Positions 10,381 through 18,970 of a stretch of 64,000 nucleotides of DNA are shown piece after piece; within the stretch, counting starts at the first letter, position 1, and every line of letters starts with the position of its first letter. The stretch covers positions 62,001 to 126,000 of the forward strand of contig CATYVQ010000002.1 in NCBI GenBank assembly GCA_958413895.1, written 5' to 3'. The notes under the pieces are model-generated. The model was not told the DNA's origin. It saw only the letters and a program-made list of their open reading frames with translations, and made no database searches. The position numbers and the translations under genes were made by a program. The DNA is from an uncultured Collinsella sp. Its GTDB lineage: Bacteria > Actinomycetota > Coriobacteriia > Coriobacteriales > Coriobacteriaceae.

Positions 10381-10701
10381 ATGGCTGACATTAAGCAGAT
10401 TACCCCCGAGAACTTCGATGCTGTCGTCAACGATAGCCTGCCCGTACTGGTTGATTTTTGGGCCCCGTGGTGCGGCCCCTGCCGCTCGCTCTCGCCCATC
10501 GTAGACGAGGTTGCCGACGAGCTGGCCGGCAAGCTGGCTGTGGCCAAGTGCAACGTCGACGACAACCAGGACCTGGCCATGAAGTTTGGCGTCATGAGCA
10601 TCCCCACGCTGATTGTCTTTAAGAACGGCGAGGAGATTGACCGCTCGGTTGGCGCTCTGCCCAAGGCGAGGCTGCAGGCGCTGCTGGAGAAGCATCTGTA
10701 A
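10381..10701 (+). CDS. trxA: Thioredoxin
   Basis: A 106-residue thioredoxin with the redox motif WCGPC (Cys31 and Cys34), the preceding PVLVDFWAPW strand and the cis-proline segment MSIPTLIVFKNGE. It reduces protein disulfides in the cytosol with electrons from thioredoxin reductase, which is not in this window. GGAGGTC sits just before ATG 10381. The gene stands alone. Confidence 0.97.
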   Translation: MADIKQITPENFDAVVNDSLPVLVDFWAPWCGPCRSLSPIVDEVADELAGKLAVAKCNVDDNQDLAMKFGVMSIPTLIVFKNGEEIDRSVGALPKARLQALLEKHL

Positions 10702-10812
10702 TACGCTTGTTACTTACTCGCCGTCTATGAGCGCTTTTGCACCGCTCGCCGGACTTCTGGATGCACCGAGTGCAACCACGGATAGTATGGTAGTCACAAA
10801 CAGCCCCCAGTG

Positions 10813-10850
10813 AACGGGTGCGGGTCGCACAGACTCGTACCCGTTTTCTT
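10813..10850 (+). terminator. Probable terminator after thioredoxin
   Basis: AACGGGT pairs with ACCCGTT around an imperfect inner stem, followed by TTTCTT. It separates trxA from the nikR/hyp genes. Confidence 0.6.
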
Positions 10851-10922
10851 ATGCAACTGCGCGCAGAGCGGGCGTAGTAAAATCTGAGCCACTGAACTGC
10901 CCCATACAAAAGGAGATTTCCC

Positions 10923-11171
10923 ATGCATGATGTTGGAATGAACATGAGCCAGCTTGCCATGAGCGTCAAGCAGGTCGACGACACCATCGAGCTCGCTCAT
11001 GAGTGGAGCCATCAGCTGCTGCATGCGACCGAGAATTTTGACATGGAGCGCATCGGCGCCAAGCTCGAGGCTGCCATGGCCGCGCTGCACGAGGCGCATG
11101 ACGCGCTCGAGGGCTACGAGGAAGCCATCGAGGCCGACCACAACTCCGTCGGATCCGTGAAGCTGGTGTAA
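10923..11171 (+). CDS. Small His-rich helical protein upstream of NikR
   Basis: 82 residues, preceded by AAAAGGAGATTTCCC. The protein is predicted to be almost wholly alpha-helical with heptad-like spacing, begins with several Met residues and carries eight histidines, several in H-x3-H or HD-type contexts (AHEWSHQLLH, LHEAHDAL). It contains no Cys. The nikR start codon lies one base after its stop, so the two are co-translated. By position it may help handle nickel or hydrogenase assembly, but that is inference; I know no named family for it. Confidence 0.75.
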   Translation: MHDVGMNMSQLAMSVKQVDDTIELAHEWSHQLLHATENFDMERIGAKLEAAMAALHEAHDALEGYEEAIEADHNSVGSVKLV

Positions 11172-11172
11172 C

Positions 11173-11685
11173 GTGGCCGAACACGAGCACGACTGCGGAT
11201 ACGAGCACGAGCATCCGCACGGGGCGGACGGTGACGCGGGCTGCCACTGTAGTGGCTCCGGCTCCGAGCTGGTCCGCTTTTCGGTTACCGCACCGGACGA
11301 CCTGCTGCGCCGTTTTGACGAACAGATCGCGCGCCGCGGCGACGTGGCCAACCGCTCCGAGGCCGTGCGCGACCTGATTCGCGCCTCGATCGCCAAGGAG
11401 CAGATGCGCACGCCCGATGAGCACGTTATCGGGTCGCTCACCATGATCTACGACCACCATACCGGCGACCTGACGCGCCGTCTGGACGAAGTGCAGCACG
11501 ACTACACCGACGAGATCGTATCGACCATGCACGTGCATCTGGATCACCACAACTGCTTGGAGATTCTGGCGCTCAAGGGTCGCGGCGAGCGCGTCTACGA
11601 ACTAGCCGACCGCCTGCTGGGCCTGCGCGGCGTTAAGCACGGCGAGCTCACCTGCGCCGCCACCAAGCAAAGCCTGGGGCTATAG
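11173..11685 (+). CDS. nikR: NikR-type nickel-responsive ribbon-helix-helix regulator
   Basis: 170 residues. The first about 33 residues are a His/Asp/Glu/Cys-rich extension not found in classic NikR; then a ribbon-helix-helix domain (VRFSVTAPDDLLRRFDEQIARRGDVANRSEAVRDLIR) and an ACT-like nickel domain. High-affinity nickel ligands of the family are present: His in EVQHDYTD, then MHVHLDHHNCLEIL supplying two His and the Cys. It starts with GTG at 11173, one base after the stop of the small His-rich gene. It probably controls nickel uptake or the hyp genes downstream. I found no obvious NikR-type inverted repeat. Confidence 0.9.
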   Translation: MAEHEHDCGYEHEHPHGADGDAGCHCSGSGSELVRFSVTAPDDLLRRFDEQIARRGDVANRSEAVRDLIRASIAKEQMRTPDEHVIGSLTMIYDHHTGDLTRRLDEVQHDYTDEIVSTMHVHLDHHNCLEILALKGRGERVYELADRLLGLRGVKHGELTCAATKQSLGL

Positions 11686-11704
11686 CGGGATTTCCCGCAG
11701 CGCA

Positions 11705-11737
11705 CCTGCCAAAAAGGGACAGGTTTGTTTTGGCAGG
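11705..11737. repeat. GGGAC-core palindrome
   Basis: Arms CCTGCCAAAA and TTTTGGCAGG enclose AGGGACAGGTTTG. It is one of two facing copies between nikR and hypF. Confidence 0.8.
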
Positions 11738-11749
11738 TTTAGCGTTTTA

Positions 11750-11782
11750 CCTACCAAAATAAACCTGTCCCTTTTTGGTCGG
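11750..11782. repeat. GGGAC-core palindrome, opposite orientation
   Basis: Arms CCTACCAAAA and TTTTGGTCGG enclose TAAACCTGTCCCT, the reverse complement of the core in the neighbouring copy at 11705-11737. Confidence 0.8.
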
Positions 11783-11802
11783 TTTTGATGTGGGAGGGTC
11801 GC

Positions 11803-14274
11803 ATGCGACATGTGCATATTCATGTGACGGGCATTGTGCAGGGCGTCGGCATGCGGCCGTTTGTGTATCGCGAGGCCATGGCGCACGGCATTTGCGGATG
11901 GGTGCTCAACGCGGGCGACGGCGTGCATATCGAGGCGCACGCTCCGGCCGATGCGCTCGATGCTTTTGTTGCCGCGCTTTCTGAGCATGCGCCTGCGGCA
12001 GCCCGCGTAGAGCATGTCGAGGTTGTGGACCTGGCAGCCAACGGTTGGGATACCGCCGATGAACAGGGTTTTCGCATCGTAGCATCGCAGGACCAGACCG
12101 CGCACACCACACTTGTCTCACCCGATATCGCTACCTGTGACGATTGCCTGCGCGAGTTGTTCGATCCCGCCGACCGACGCTATCACTACCCCTTTATCAA
12201 CTGCACCAACTGCGGCCCACGCTTTACCATCATCCGTTCGCTGCCGTATGACCGAGCGGCTACCTCGATGGACCGTTTCCCCATGTGCCCCGCCTGCGCC
12301 GCAGAGTATGCCGATCCACTCGACCGTCGCTTTCACGCGCAGCCCGATGCCTGCTTTGATTGCGGACCGCATATTACGTGGCGCGAGGCTGTGAACGGCG
12401 ATGCGTGCGGGAATTCGCCCGCGACACCGGCCGTCGGCACCACGCGCGAGGCCAGCGACGCTATCATCGAGCGCTGCGTTGAGCTGCTGGCCAGCGGTGG
12501 CATCGTCGCCATCAAGGGCCTGGGCGGATTCCATCTAGCCTGTGACGCTGCCAACGAGCAAGCGGTAGCCGAGTTGCGCCGTCGCAAACGCCGCAGCAAC
12601 AAACCACTTGCCGTCATGGTGCGCAGTCTTGCCGATGCCGAGCGCCTGTGTCATATCGACGATGCTGAACGCGATCTGCTCGCTGGCAGTATCCGCCCCA
12701 TCGTGCTGCTGCGCCGGCGTGCTGTTTGCGGGAACGACGGCGATTCTCCCGACGCCCTCGTACTCGCACCGTCCGTCGCGCACGACCTTCCCGAGCTTGG
12801 CGTTATGCTCCCCTACACCCCGCTTCAGCATCTTCTGCTTGCAGCTGCCGCGTCGCACGGTATGCACGCGCTCGTCATGACCAGTGGAAACCTGAGTGAA
12901 GAACCCATCGAGACCGACGACGACCTTGCCTGGGAGCATCTCGTTGCCGCCGGCATCGCTGACGCGCTGCTCGGCAACGACCGCGCGATCCTGTCGCGCT
13001 ACGACGACTCCGTGGTACGCGTGGTCGACGGCGACGTCATGCCCGTACGTCGTGCACGCGGATATGCGCCGCAACCGCTGTCGTTGCCGGCGCTCGACGG
13101 CGCTCCGTCCTGCGTGCTCGCCTGCGGGCCGCAGCAAAAAGCCACGATTGCACTCACTCGCACGGACTCGGACGGTCATACGACCTGTTTTGTGTCGCAG
13201 CATATCGGCGATGTCGAAAACGGCGCGACTTTCGATGCTTGGAGCGCCGCGCGCTCGCGTCTGGAAAACCTCTTTGACCTGGCGCCTGCCGCCTTGGCAT
13301 GCGACATGCATCCCAGCTATCTGTCGAGCCAATGGGCGCGCGAGCAGGCGCGCGAGCACGATCTGCCGCTTATCGAAGTCCAGCACCACCATGCGCACAT
13401 CGCGAGCGTAATGGCAGAGGCGATTGTCGCAGGCCGGCTTGCGCCCGATGCACGCGTCCTCGGCATCGCCTTCGACGGCACGGGCGCCGGCACCGATGGC
13501 ACCATATGGGGCGGTGAGTTTCTTGTCGCCCGTCTCACCGATTTTGAGCGCGTCGCGCATCTGCGCGCCTGGGCGCTTCCCGGTGGCGCCGCATCCGTAC
13601 ACGATGCCCGCCGCAACGCCTTTGCCCTGCTCAGCGAGCTCGACCTGCTCGAGCACCCGGGAGCCGCGGGGCTCTTGAACAGCCTTGACGAGCAAACGCG
13701 CAGCATAACGGCAACGATGATCGAGCGCGGCATCAACAGTCCGCGCACTAGCAGCATGGGTCGCCTGTTTGATGCCGCAACCGCGATTTTGGGCATTTGC
13801 GGCCAGGCAACCTACGAGGGCGAACCCGCCATAGAACTCGAAGCCGCCGCCTGGCGCGCGCTCGACAACGAAATCGCCCATTTTCCCGACGACAACGCCG
13901 GCTATTTCGCATCTGGCCCATCGTGGCTGGACGGCCCCTATATTCTGGACCAGAAAGCACTCTTTGAGGCACTTTTGGGAGGAATTGAAGCCGGAGCGCC
14001 CGCCAACAGGCTCGCACTCGACTTCCATGTCGGCATCGCGCGCTCCTCGGCGCGCATCGCCAGCGATATCTGCGTGCACGAGGGCATCGACACCGTCGCG
14101 CTCTCGGGCGGCGTGTTCATGAACCGACTTCTGCTTCAACTCCTCACCCGCGAGCTCAAAAGCGCAGGCCTTACTGTCCTCGTCCCCCAAACCGTGCCCG
14201 TTAACGACGGCTGCATCGCCTACGGTCAGGCGGCAGTCGCAAGCGCTCGTCTTGCGCAGGTTGCATCGCAGTAG
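11803..14274 (+). CDS. hypF: Carbamoyltransferase HypF (NiFe-hydrogenase maturation)
   Basis: HypF makes carbamoyl-adenylate from carbamoyl phosphate and ATP and transfers the carbamoyl group to the C-terminal Cys of HypE, the first step of cyanide-ligand synthesis. At 823 residues it has the full set of domains: acylphosphatase (1-90, GIVQGVGMRPFVYRE), paired zinc fingers (about 110-185, CDDC, NCTNC, CPAC and CFDC), a YrdC domain (about 205-390, NKPLAVMVRS) and a Kae1-like C-terminal domain (HHHAHIASVMAE, FDGTGAGTDGTIWGGE, LSGGVFMNR). ATG 11803 follows GGGAGGG. hypC, hypD and hypE follow in order. Confidence 0.98.
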   Translation: MRHVHIHVTGIVQGVGMRPFVYREAMAHGICGWVLNAGDGVHIEAHAPADALDAFVAALSEHAPAAARVEHVEVVDLAANGWDTADEQGFRIVASQDQTAHTTLVSPDIATCDDCLRELFDPADRRYHYPFINCTNCGPRFTIIRSLPYDRAATSMDRFPMCPACAAEYADPLDRRFHAQPDACFDCGPHITWREAVNGDACGNSPATPAVGTTREASDAIIERCVELLASGGIVAIKGLGGFHLACDAANEQAVAELRRRKRRSNKPLAVMVRSLADAERLCHIDDAERDLLAGSIRPIVLLRRRAVCGNDGDSPDALVLAPSVAHDLPELGVMLPYTPLQHLLLAAAASHGMHALVMTSGNLSEEPIETDDDLAWEHLVAAGIADALLGNDRAILSRYDDSVVRVVDGDVMPVRRARGYAPQPLSLPALDGAPSCVLACGPQQKATIALTRTDSDGHTTCFVSQHIGDVENGATFDAWSAARSRLENLFDLAPAALACDMHPSYLSSQWAREQAREHDLPLIEVQHHHAHIASVMAEAIVAGRLAPDARVLGIAFDGTGAGTDGTIWGGEFLVARLTDFERVAHLRAWALPGGAASVHDARRNAFALLSELDLLEHPGAAGLLNSLDEQTRSITATMIERGINSPRTSSMGRLFDAATAILGICGQATYEGEPAIELEAAAWRALDNEIAHFPDDNAGYFASGPSWLDGPYILDQKALFEALLGGIEAGAPANRLALDFHVGIARSSARIASDICVHEGIDTVALSGGVFMNRLLLQLLTRELKSAGLTVLVPQTVPVNDGCIAYGQAAVASARLAQVASQ

Positions 14275-14405
14275 GCTGTTCGGCCAGCCCGCAAGCCGCC
14301 GTCTCACAGGTGTAGCGCGTTTGCCCGCAGCGCCCGCGAGCGCTACCATCAACTGATGGATTATTAAGCGCTCATCCAGCGCAAAGCGTATACAAGGGGA
14401 ACAAT

Positions 14406-14666
14406 ATGTGCCTTGCCGTTCCCGGTAAAGTAGTCAAACGCGACGACGGCCTCAAGGCCACCGTCGACATGATGGGCATCGAGCGCTCTGTTTCGCTGAG
14501 ACTCGTGCCGACGGCGCAGGTTGGCGACTATATTCTCGTACACGCCGGCTTTGGCATCCAGATTGTCGACGAGCAGGAAGCACAGGAAACGCTCGAGCTT
14601 GTTAATGCCATGTCCGAGCTGGTCGAAGAAGACCAGCTGACCACCAACCCGGCGGAGGCTTACTAG
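14406..14666 (+). CDS. hypC: Hydrogenase maturation chaperone HypC
   Basis: 86-residue HypC/HybG family protein that starts with the essential MCLAVPGKV motif, whose Cys2 carries the iron-ligand intermediate together with HypD and later escorts it to the hydrogenase large subunit. AAGGGG lies before ATG 14406. Its stop codon shares one base with the hypD start. Confidence 0.97.
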   Translation: MCLAVPGKVVKRDDGLKATVDMMGIERSVSLRLVPTAQVGDYILVHAGFGIQIVDEQEAQETLELVNAMSELVEEDQLTTNPAEAY

Positions 14667-15778
14667 TGGCGCCCGAGCAGCCGGCGCGCTCCGGTATCGA
14701 CTTCTCGGCATTCCGCGATCCCAAGCTGGCTCGCGAGCTCATCGAGCGCATTCATGAGCTTGTCGGCGACCGCGCCATCAACCTTATGGAAGTCTGCGGC
14801 ACGCATACCGTGAGCATCGGGCGCTATGGCTTTCGCTCCATTATGCCGGCCGGGCTCAAGCTGCTGAGCGGCCCGGGCTGCCCCGTCTGCGTCACCGCCA
14901 ACCGCGACATCGACCACGCAATCGCGCTCGCCAACATAGACGGCGCCATCATCACCACCTTTGGCGACATGATGCGCGTGCCCGGATCATCCACCTCGCT
15001 CGCTGCGCAAAAGGCGGCGGGGCGCGATATTCGCATCGTCTACTCCCCGCTCGATGCACTCGATATCGCCGAGCAAAACCCTGATCGCCCGGTCATTTTT
15101 ATGGGCGTGGGCTTTGAGACCACAACGCCCACCATCGCCGCCGCCATTTTGGAGGCCGATGCACGCGGACTCCAAAACTTCTCGGTCTATTGCGCCCACA
15201 AGACCACGCCGCCGGCGTTGCGCGCCATCGCCAACGACCCCGAGACCGCCATCGACGGCTTTATCCTGCCGGGCCACGTCGCCACCATCACGGGCTTGGC
15301 GCCCTTTAGCTTTTTGGTCGACGAGTTTAAGACTCCAGGCGTGGTAACGGGATTTGAGCCGGTCGACATCTTGCAGGGTATCTGCATGCTGGTCCAGATG
15401 GTTGTTGAGGGGCAACCCGCGATCGACAACGCCTACCGTCGCGGCGTCAATGCCGACGGCAATCCCGTGGCGCGCCAGCTGGTCGAGCAGGTATTTGAGC
15501 CGTGCGATACCACGTGGCGCGGGCTGGGATCGATTGCGGCTTCGGGACTCGCCATTCGTCCCGAGTTTTCGCACTTTGATGCCAGCATGCGCTTTGACGT
15601 GTCCATCGAGCCGACGGTCGAGCCACGCGGGTGCCGCTGCGGCGACGTGCTGCGCGGGGCCATTACGCCGAGCGACTGCCCCCTGTTCGGCCACGCTTGT
15701 ACGCCCGAGCATCCCGTCGGCCCCTGCATGGTGAGCTCCGAGGGCAGCTGCGCAGCATATTTCCGCTACCGAGGCTAA
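14666..15778 (+). CDS. hypD: Hydrogenase maturation factor HypD
   Basis: HypD is a [4Fe-4S] protein that assembles the Fe(CN)2CO unit with HypC. It is 370 residues, as usual. Motifs are MEVCGTHT, GPGCPVCVT, GFETTTP and the C-terminal cysteine cluster (CRCGDVLRG, CPLFGHAC, CMVSSEGSCAA). It starts with GTG 14666 inside the hypC stop (TAGTG), showing translational coupling. Confidence 0.98.
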   Translation: MAPEQPARSGIDFSAFRDPKLARELIERIHELVGDRAINLMEVCGTHTVSIGRYGFRSIMPAGLKLLSGPGCPVCVTANRDIDHAIALANIDGAIITTFGDMMRVPGSSTSLAAQKAAGRDIRIVYSPLDALDIAEQNPDRPVIFMGVGFETTTPTIAAAILEADARGLQNFSVYCAHKTTPPALRAIANDPETAIDGFILPGHVATITGLAPFSFLVDEFKTPGVVTGFEPVDILQGICMLVQMVVEGQPAIDNAYRRGVNADGNPVARQLVEQVFEPCDTTWRGLGSIAASGLAIRPEFSHFDASMRFDVSIEPTVEPRGCRCGDVLRGAITPSDCPLFGHACTPEHPVGPCMVSSEGSCAAYFRYRG

Positions 15779-15780
15779 TA

Positions 15781-15809
15781 GGTTCCGCCGTTCTAACGAA
15801 CGGCGGACC
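15781..15809. other. Hairpin between hypD and hypE
   Basis: GGTTCCGCCGTT pairs with AACGGCGGACC around CTAACG. There is no T run, so it is more likely a processing or stability element inside the operon than a terminator. Confidence 0.5.
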
Positions 15810-15862
15810 AGTCGACGCTGCGCCTCACCCATATAATTCCACCCACGATTGGAGTTTTCGAT

Positions 15863-16897
15863 ATGTCCCATAGCGTTACCGATAGCACCGTCCTGCTAGG
15901 CCACGGCTCCGGCGGACAGATGATGAAGCGCATCATCGATGAGGTCTTTTTGGATGCCTTTGGGTCGCCCGAGCTGCTCGAAGGCAACGACGCCGGCGTC
16001 GCCGCGCTGCCCGCGAGCGGGCGCATCGCCATGTCGACCGACAGCTTTGTAGTCTCGCCGCAGTTCTTCCCCGGTGGCAACATCGGCCGTCTCGCCGTGT
16101 GCGGAACCGTCAACGACGTCGCGACCTCGGGCGCCAACGTGCGCTACCTATCGTGCGGCTTTATCCTCGAAGAGGGCTATCCCATGGATAGGCTCCGCCA
16201 GATTGTGCAGACGATGGCCGAAACGGCGCATGAGGCGGGCGTGTCCATAATCACGGGCGACACCAAGGTGGTCGAGCACGGCGGGGCCGACGGCGTCTAC
16301 ATCAATACCGCCGGCGTGGGCGAGGTTCCCACGGGCGTGGCGCTCAGCGGCGCCAACTGCCGCCCCGGCGATGTCATCCTGGTCTCGGGTACGCTGGGCG
16401 ACCACGGCATCGCCATCATGAGCCAACGCGAGGGCCTGGCGTTTTCGAGCACGATCGAAAGCGATGCCGCGCCGCTCAACCACCTGATTGCCGACGTTCT
16501 GGCCGCAGCGCCCGGCACGCGTTGCTTTCGCGACCCCACGCGCGGTGGCCTGGCCTCGACGCTCAACGAGTTTGCCCAGGCCAGCAATGTTGCCATGGAG
16601 GTCGACGAGGATGCCGTGCCCGTGCATCCCGACGTGCAGGCCGCCTGCGAGATGCTCGGCTACGATGTGCTGCAGGTGGCAAACGAGGGCAAGATGGTTG
16701 CCGTCGTGCCGGCCGAGCAAGCCGATGCCGCGCTGAGCGCCATGCGCGCCGCCCGCTACGGCGAGAATGCCGCCATCATCGGTCGCGTGCTGCCACTTGC
16801 CGAGGGCGCCCATCCCGCCGTGCGCGTGCGCACCGGCTGGGGCTCGACCCGCATCCTCGACATGCTCGTGGGAGAGCAGCTGCCGAGGATTTGCTAA
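15863..16897 (+). CDS. hypE: Hydrogenase maturation factor HypE
   Basis: 344-residue PurM-like ATPase that dehydrates the carbamoyl group on its C-terminal cysteine to thiocyanate. The N-terminal LLGHGSGGQMM motif, GNDAGVAAL, AMSTDSFVVSP and GDTKVVEHG are typical, and the protein ends in PRIC, so the essential terminal Cys is intact. GGAG lies upstream of ATG 15863. hypA and hypB, the nickel-insertion genes, are not in this window. Confidence 0.98.
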   Translation: MSHSVTDSTVLLGHGSGGQMMKRIIDEVFLDAFGSPELLEGNDAGVAALPASGRIAMSTDSFVVSPQFFPGGNIGRLAVCGTVNDVATSGANVRYLSCGFILEEGYPMDRLRQIVQTMAETAHEAGVSIITGDTKVVEHGGADGVYINTAGVGEVPTGVALSGANCRPGDVILVSGTLGDHGIAIMSQREGLAFSSTIESDAAPLNHLIADVLAAAPGTRCFRDPTRGGLASTLNEFAQASNVAMEVDEDAVPVHPDVQAACEMLGYDVLQVANEGKMVAVVPAEQADAALSAMRAARYGENAAIIGRVLPLAEGAHPAVRVRTGWGSTRILDMLVGEQLPRIC

Positions 16898-17002
16898 CGA
16901 CAAAGGCTCAGGGCTATTAAAGATATTCAGATTCCAAACATGCCCGGCACGCATGCCCAGTATCATGGGGTGCGTTTTACAACTCAAGCGGCAGGAGCAC
17001 CC

Positions 17003-17671
17003 ATGGCAGCAGCTTTTTCCCATGTGATCTTTGACCTGGACGGCACCATCCTCAACACGCTCGAGGACCTGGCGGCCGCCGGCAACCATACCTGCGAGGC
17101 GCACGGCTGGCCCACGTTTGCCGTTGACGAGTACCGCTACAAGGTAGGAAACGGCATGCTCAAGCTGGTTGAGCGTTTTATGCCTGCCGAGTACGCGGGC
17201 GACGGTCGCATGTTTGAGCAGACGCTTGCCGAGTTTAGGGCTTACTACGGCGAGCACAAGGAGGACCACACCGCCCCCTATGCCGGTACGATCGAGATGC
17301 TCGACCGCCTGTGCGCCGCGGGTGTGCAGCTTGCCGTGCTCACCAACAAGGACCACGTCTCGGCCGCTCCGCTTATCGAGAAGTATTTTGGTTCCGAGCG
17401 CTTTGCGCTGGTACAGGGCCGCGTTGATGCGTTTCCGCCCAAGCCCGAAGCACCCGTCACGCTGCATGTGATGGAGGAGCTGGGCGCCGATCCGGCAACC
17501 ACGCTCTATGTGGGCGATTCCAATGTCGATATCCTGACCGGCCACAACGCCGGCCTTAAGAGTGCGGGCGTCAGCTGGGGCTTCCGCGGCCGCGCAGAGC
17601 TGGAAGCCGCCGGCGCCGACTACGTGGTAGACACCCAAGACGAGCTTGCAGCGTTGATCCTGGGCGAGTAA
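17003..17671 (+). CDS. HAD-superfamily hydrolase, phosphoglycolate-phosphatase-like
   Basis: 222 residues of the Gph/PGP subfamily. HAD motif I is VIFDLDGTILNT right after the start, motif II is LAVLTNKDH, the catalytic Lys is in FPPKPEAP and motif IV is TLYVGDSNVDILTG. A four-helix cap follows motif I. Substrate could be 2-phosphoglycolate or another small phosphate ester. ATG 17003 is preceded by GGCAGGAG; the in-frame extension to 16940 has no family support. It may be co-transcribed with hypE but has no known link to hydrogenase. Confidence 0.85.
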   Translation: MAAAFSHVIFDLDGTILNTLEDLAAAGNHTCEAHGWPTFAVDEYRYKVGNGMLKLVERFMPAEYAGDGRMFEQTLAEFRAYYGEHKEDHTAPYAGTIEMLDRLCAAGVQLAVLTNKDHVSAAPLIEKYFGSERFALVQGRVDAFPPKPEAPVTLHVMEELGADPATTLYVGDSNVDILTGHNAGLKSAGVSWGFRGRAELEAAGADYVVDTQDELAALILGE

Positions 17672-17712
17672 CGAGCGACACTGCTTAACGCAGCCGCGAC
17701 AATTCTTCCGCG

Positions 17713-17884
17713 CGGAAAGCGCATCCCGTTTTGGAGCTCCGGAATGGGATGCGCTTTCCGTTTGAGGTGCGTCGGGGAAACCGCATCCCGTTTCAGAGCA
17801 ATATTCCGGGTCGCACTTTCCGCAACCCACCCCATTCGGAAAATGCGACCCACTATTCGGCCAAAAACCGGGTCGCGGTTTCCC
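17713..17884. repeat. Three tandem palindromes of the GGAAA/CCCG family
   Basis: Three inverted repeats at 17713-17760, 17775-17822 and 17837-17884 share arms of the form GGAAAnnGC(A/G)(T/A)CCCG and complement. The first pairs CGGAAAGCGCATCCC with GGGATGCGCTTTCCG. A fourth copy lies at 2942-2987. The rest of 17672-18061 is intergenic, with no gene that I can support. Confidence 0.75.
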
Positions 17885-17959
17885 AAGCAATCGATGCAAC
17901 GCTGGCACAAGGAGTGTCCCCAACTGCCGGCAGAAAAGGAACGTCCCCAGCTGCCGCCT

Positions 17960-18178
17960 GGTCATTTAAGAACGTCCCCAATGACTACAAGTGCCGCACC
18001 ATGGCAACGACGCAGGTAGAGGATGGACAGCGAGCGACGTCCAGGACGAACAAGTTGGCATGAAAAAGGCGAGGCATAGACCTTCTGGTCATGCCTCGCC
18101 TTTTGAATGACAAATTGTCGTCCTGGGCGGCGCGCAGCGTCAACTGGTTACGCGGTTCGTAGAACCGCGTAACCCCCT
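17960..18178. repeat. Copy 1 of a duplicated block of about 215 bp with conserved hairpins
   Basis: This block matches 21463-21681 over its whole length with scattered differences. It contains a GGGAC-core palindrome (17961-17985), a segment CCAGGACGA that pairs with TCGTCCTGG on the far side of a terminator hairpin, and a final hairpin GGTTACGCGGTT/AACCGCGTAACC. It ends at the stop codon of the minus-strand lipoprotein gene. Confidence 0.8.
18062..18106 (-). terminator. Rho-independent terminator in repeat copy 1
   Basis: AAAAAGGCGAGGCAT pairs with ATGCCTCGCCTTTT with T runs on both outer sides. It is placed to end the minus-strand lipoprotein transcript, and an almost identical hairpin follows pyrE. 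Confidence 0.85.
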
Positions 18179-18734
18179 AGCTCAGCATTGCATCCATCAT
18201 CTCGGAGTTGACGGAGTCGTCGGCAGACCACTCGCCGTCGTCGTTGCAGGTGTACTTGAAGATAACCGTGGTCTTCCTGGGCTCGGTGGCCTTGGTCACA
18301 TCGACCATAACCTGACCGGCCATCTTGTACAGCTCGTCATCGGAAGGAACCGTGTCAAGCGCAGCGACCTTCTCCTGATACTGGGTGGAGAAGTCCTCGA
18401 CGATCTTGTTCATAGACTTGCAGGTGATGGAGACCTCGGCGGTCGCGACACCCTTGTCTTCGTCGACCGTCACGTCGCCGATCTTGTAGTCAAAGCCCTC
18501 GAGATAGGTCTTGGCATACTCCTTGGGATCGATACCCAGCTGCTCGAACTCGTCGCCCGAAGCCTCCTCCAGACCAGAGAGGAAGTCGTCGCCACCGTTC
18601 TTGACCTCGTCAAACTGAGTCGTAAGATCCTCGGTGATGAGCTCCTCAACCGAAGGACCTCCACAGCCGGAAAGCACGACCACACATGCAACCAAGACGG
18701 CCATGAGGGGCGCAAGCAGCAGCTTCTTTTTCAT
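18177..18734 (-). CDS. Predicted lipoprotein of unknown function
   Basis: 185 residues. A signal peptide with lipobox VLSGC (Cys about residue 24) follows a KKK n-region, so the mature protein should be lipid-anchored outside the membrane. The mature part is acidic and small, with a predicted alpha plus beta fold and a C-terminal strand region KTTVIFKYTCNDDGEWSA. ATG 18734 is preceded by GGGAGGAAC. I do not recognise a characterised family. Its stop lies inside the final hairpin of the duplicated block. Confidence 0.85.
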   Translation of the reverse strand: MKKKLLLAPLMAVLVACVVVLSGCGGPSVEELITEDLTTQFDEVKNGGDDFLSGLEEASGDEFEQLGIDPKEYAKTYLEGFDYKIGDVTVDEDKGVATAEVSITCKSMNKIVEDFSTQYQEKVAALDTVPSDDELYKMAGQVMVDVTKATEPRKTTVIFKYTCNDDGEWSADDSVNSEMMDAMLS

Positions 18735-18915
18735 GTTGTTCCTCCCAATGAGCGGCACTGCGCTTCCCAGACGCGGCGCACGTTGTAATAAGTAAGCCCA
18801 TACTATCCACTTATGAACACCCTCGGCAACGCGAAGGCACGGTCGGTTCGTTTTAGCGTCCGAACGGTTTGCAAGCCCGCCCAACGTGCAATAAAACGCT
18901 TTCCCGCGGTGCAAT

Positions 18916-18947
18916 AAAAAAGGTGGCCGGAAAACCCGACCACCCTT
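18916..18947 (-). terminator. Terminator of the PTS IIA gene
   Basis: On the minus strand GGGTGGTCGGG pairs with CCGGCCACC and is followed by TTTTTT. Confidence 0.8.
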
Positions 18948-18970
18948 GCACATCCTTTGGATGCCGCAAT

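Noticed and set aside
12535..14352. 605-codon minus-strand open frame opposite hypF
   Set aside because: hypF is unmistakable on the other strand; the antisense product has no motif.
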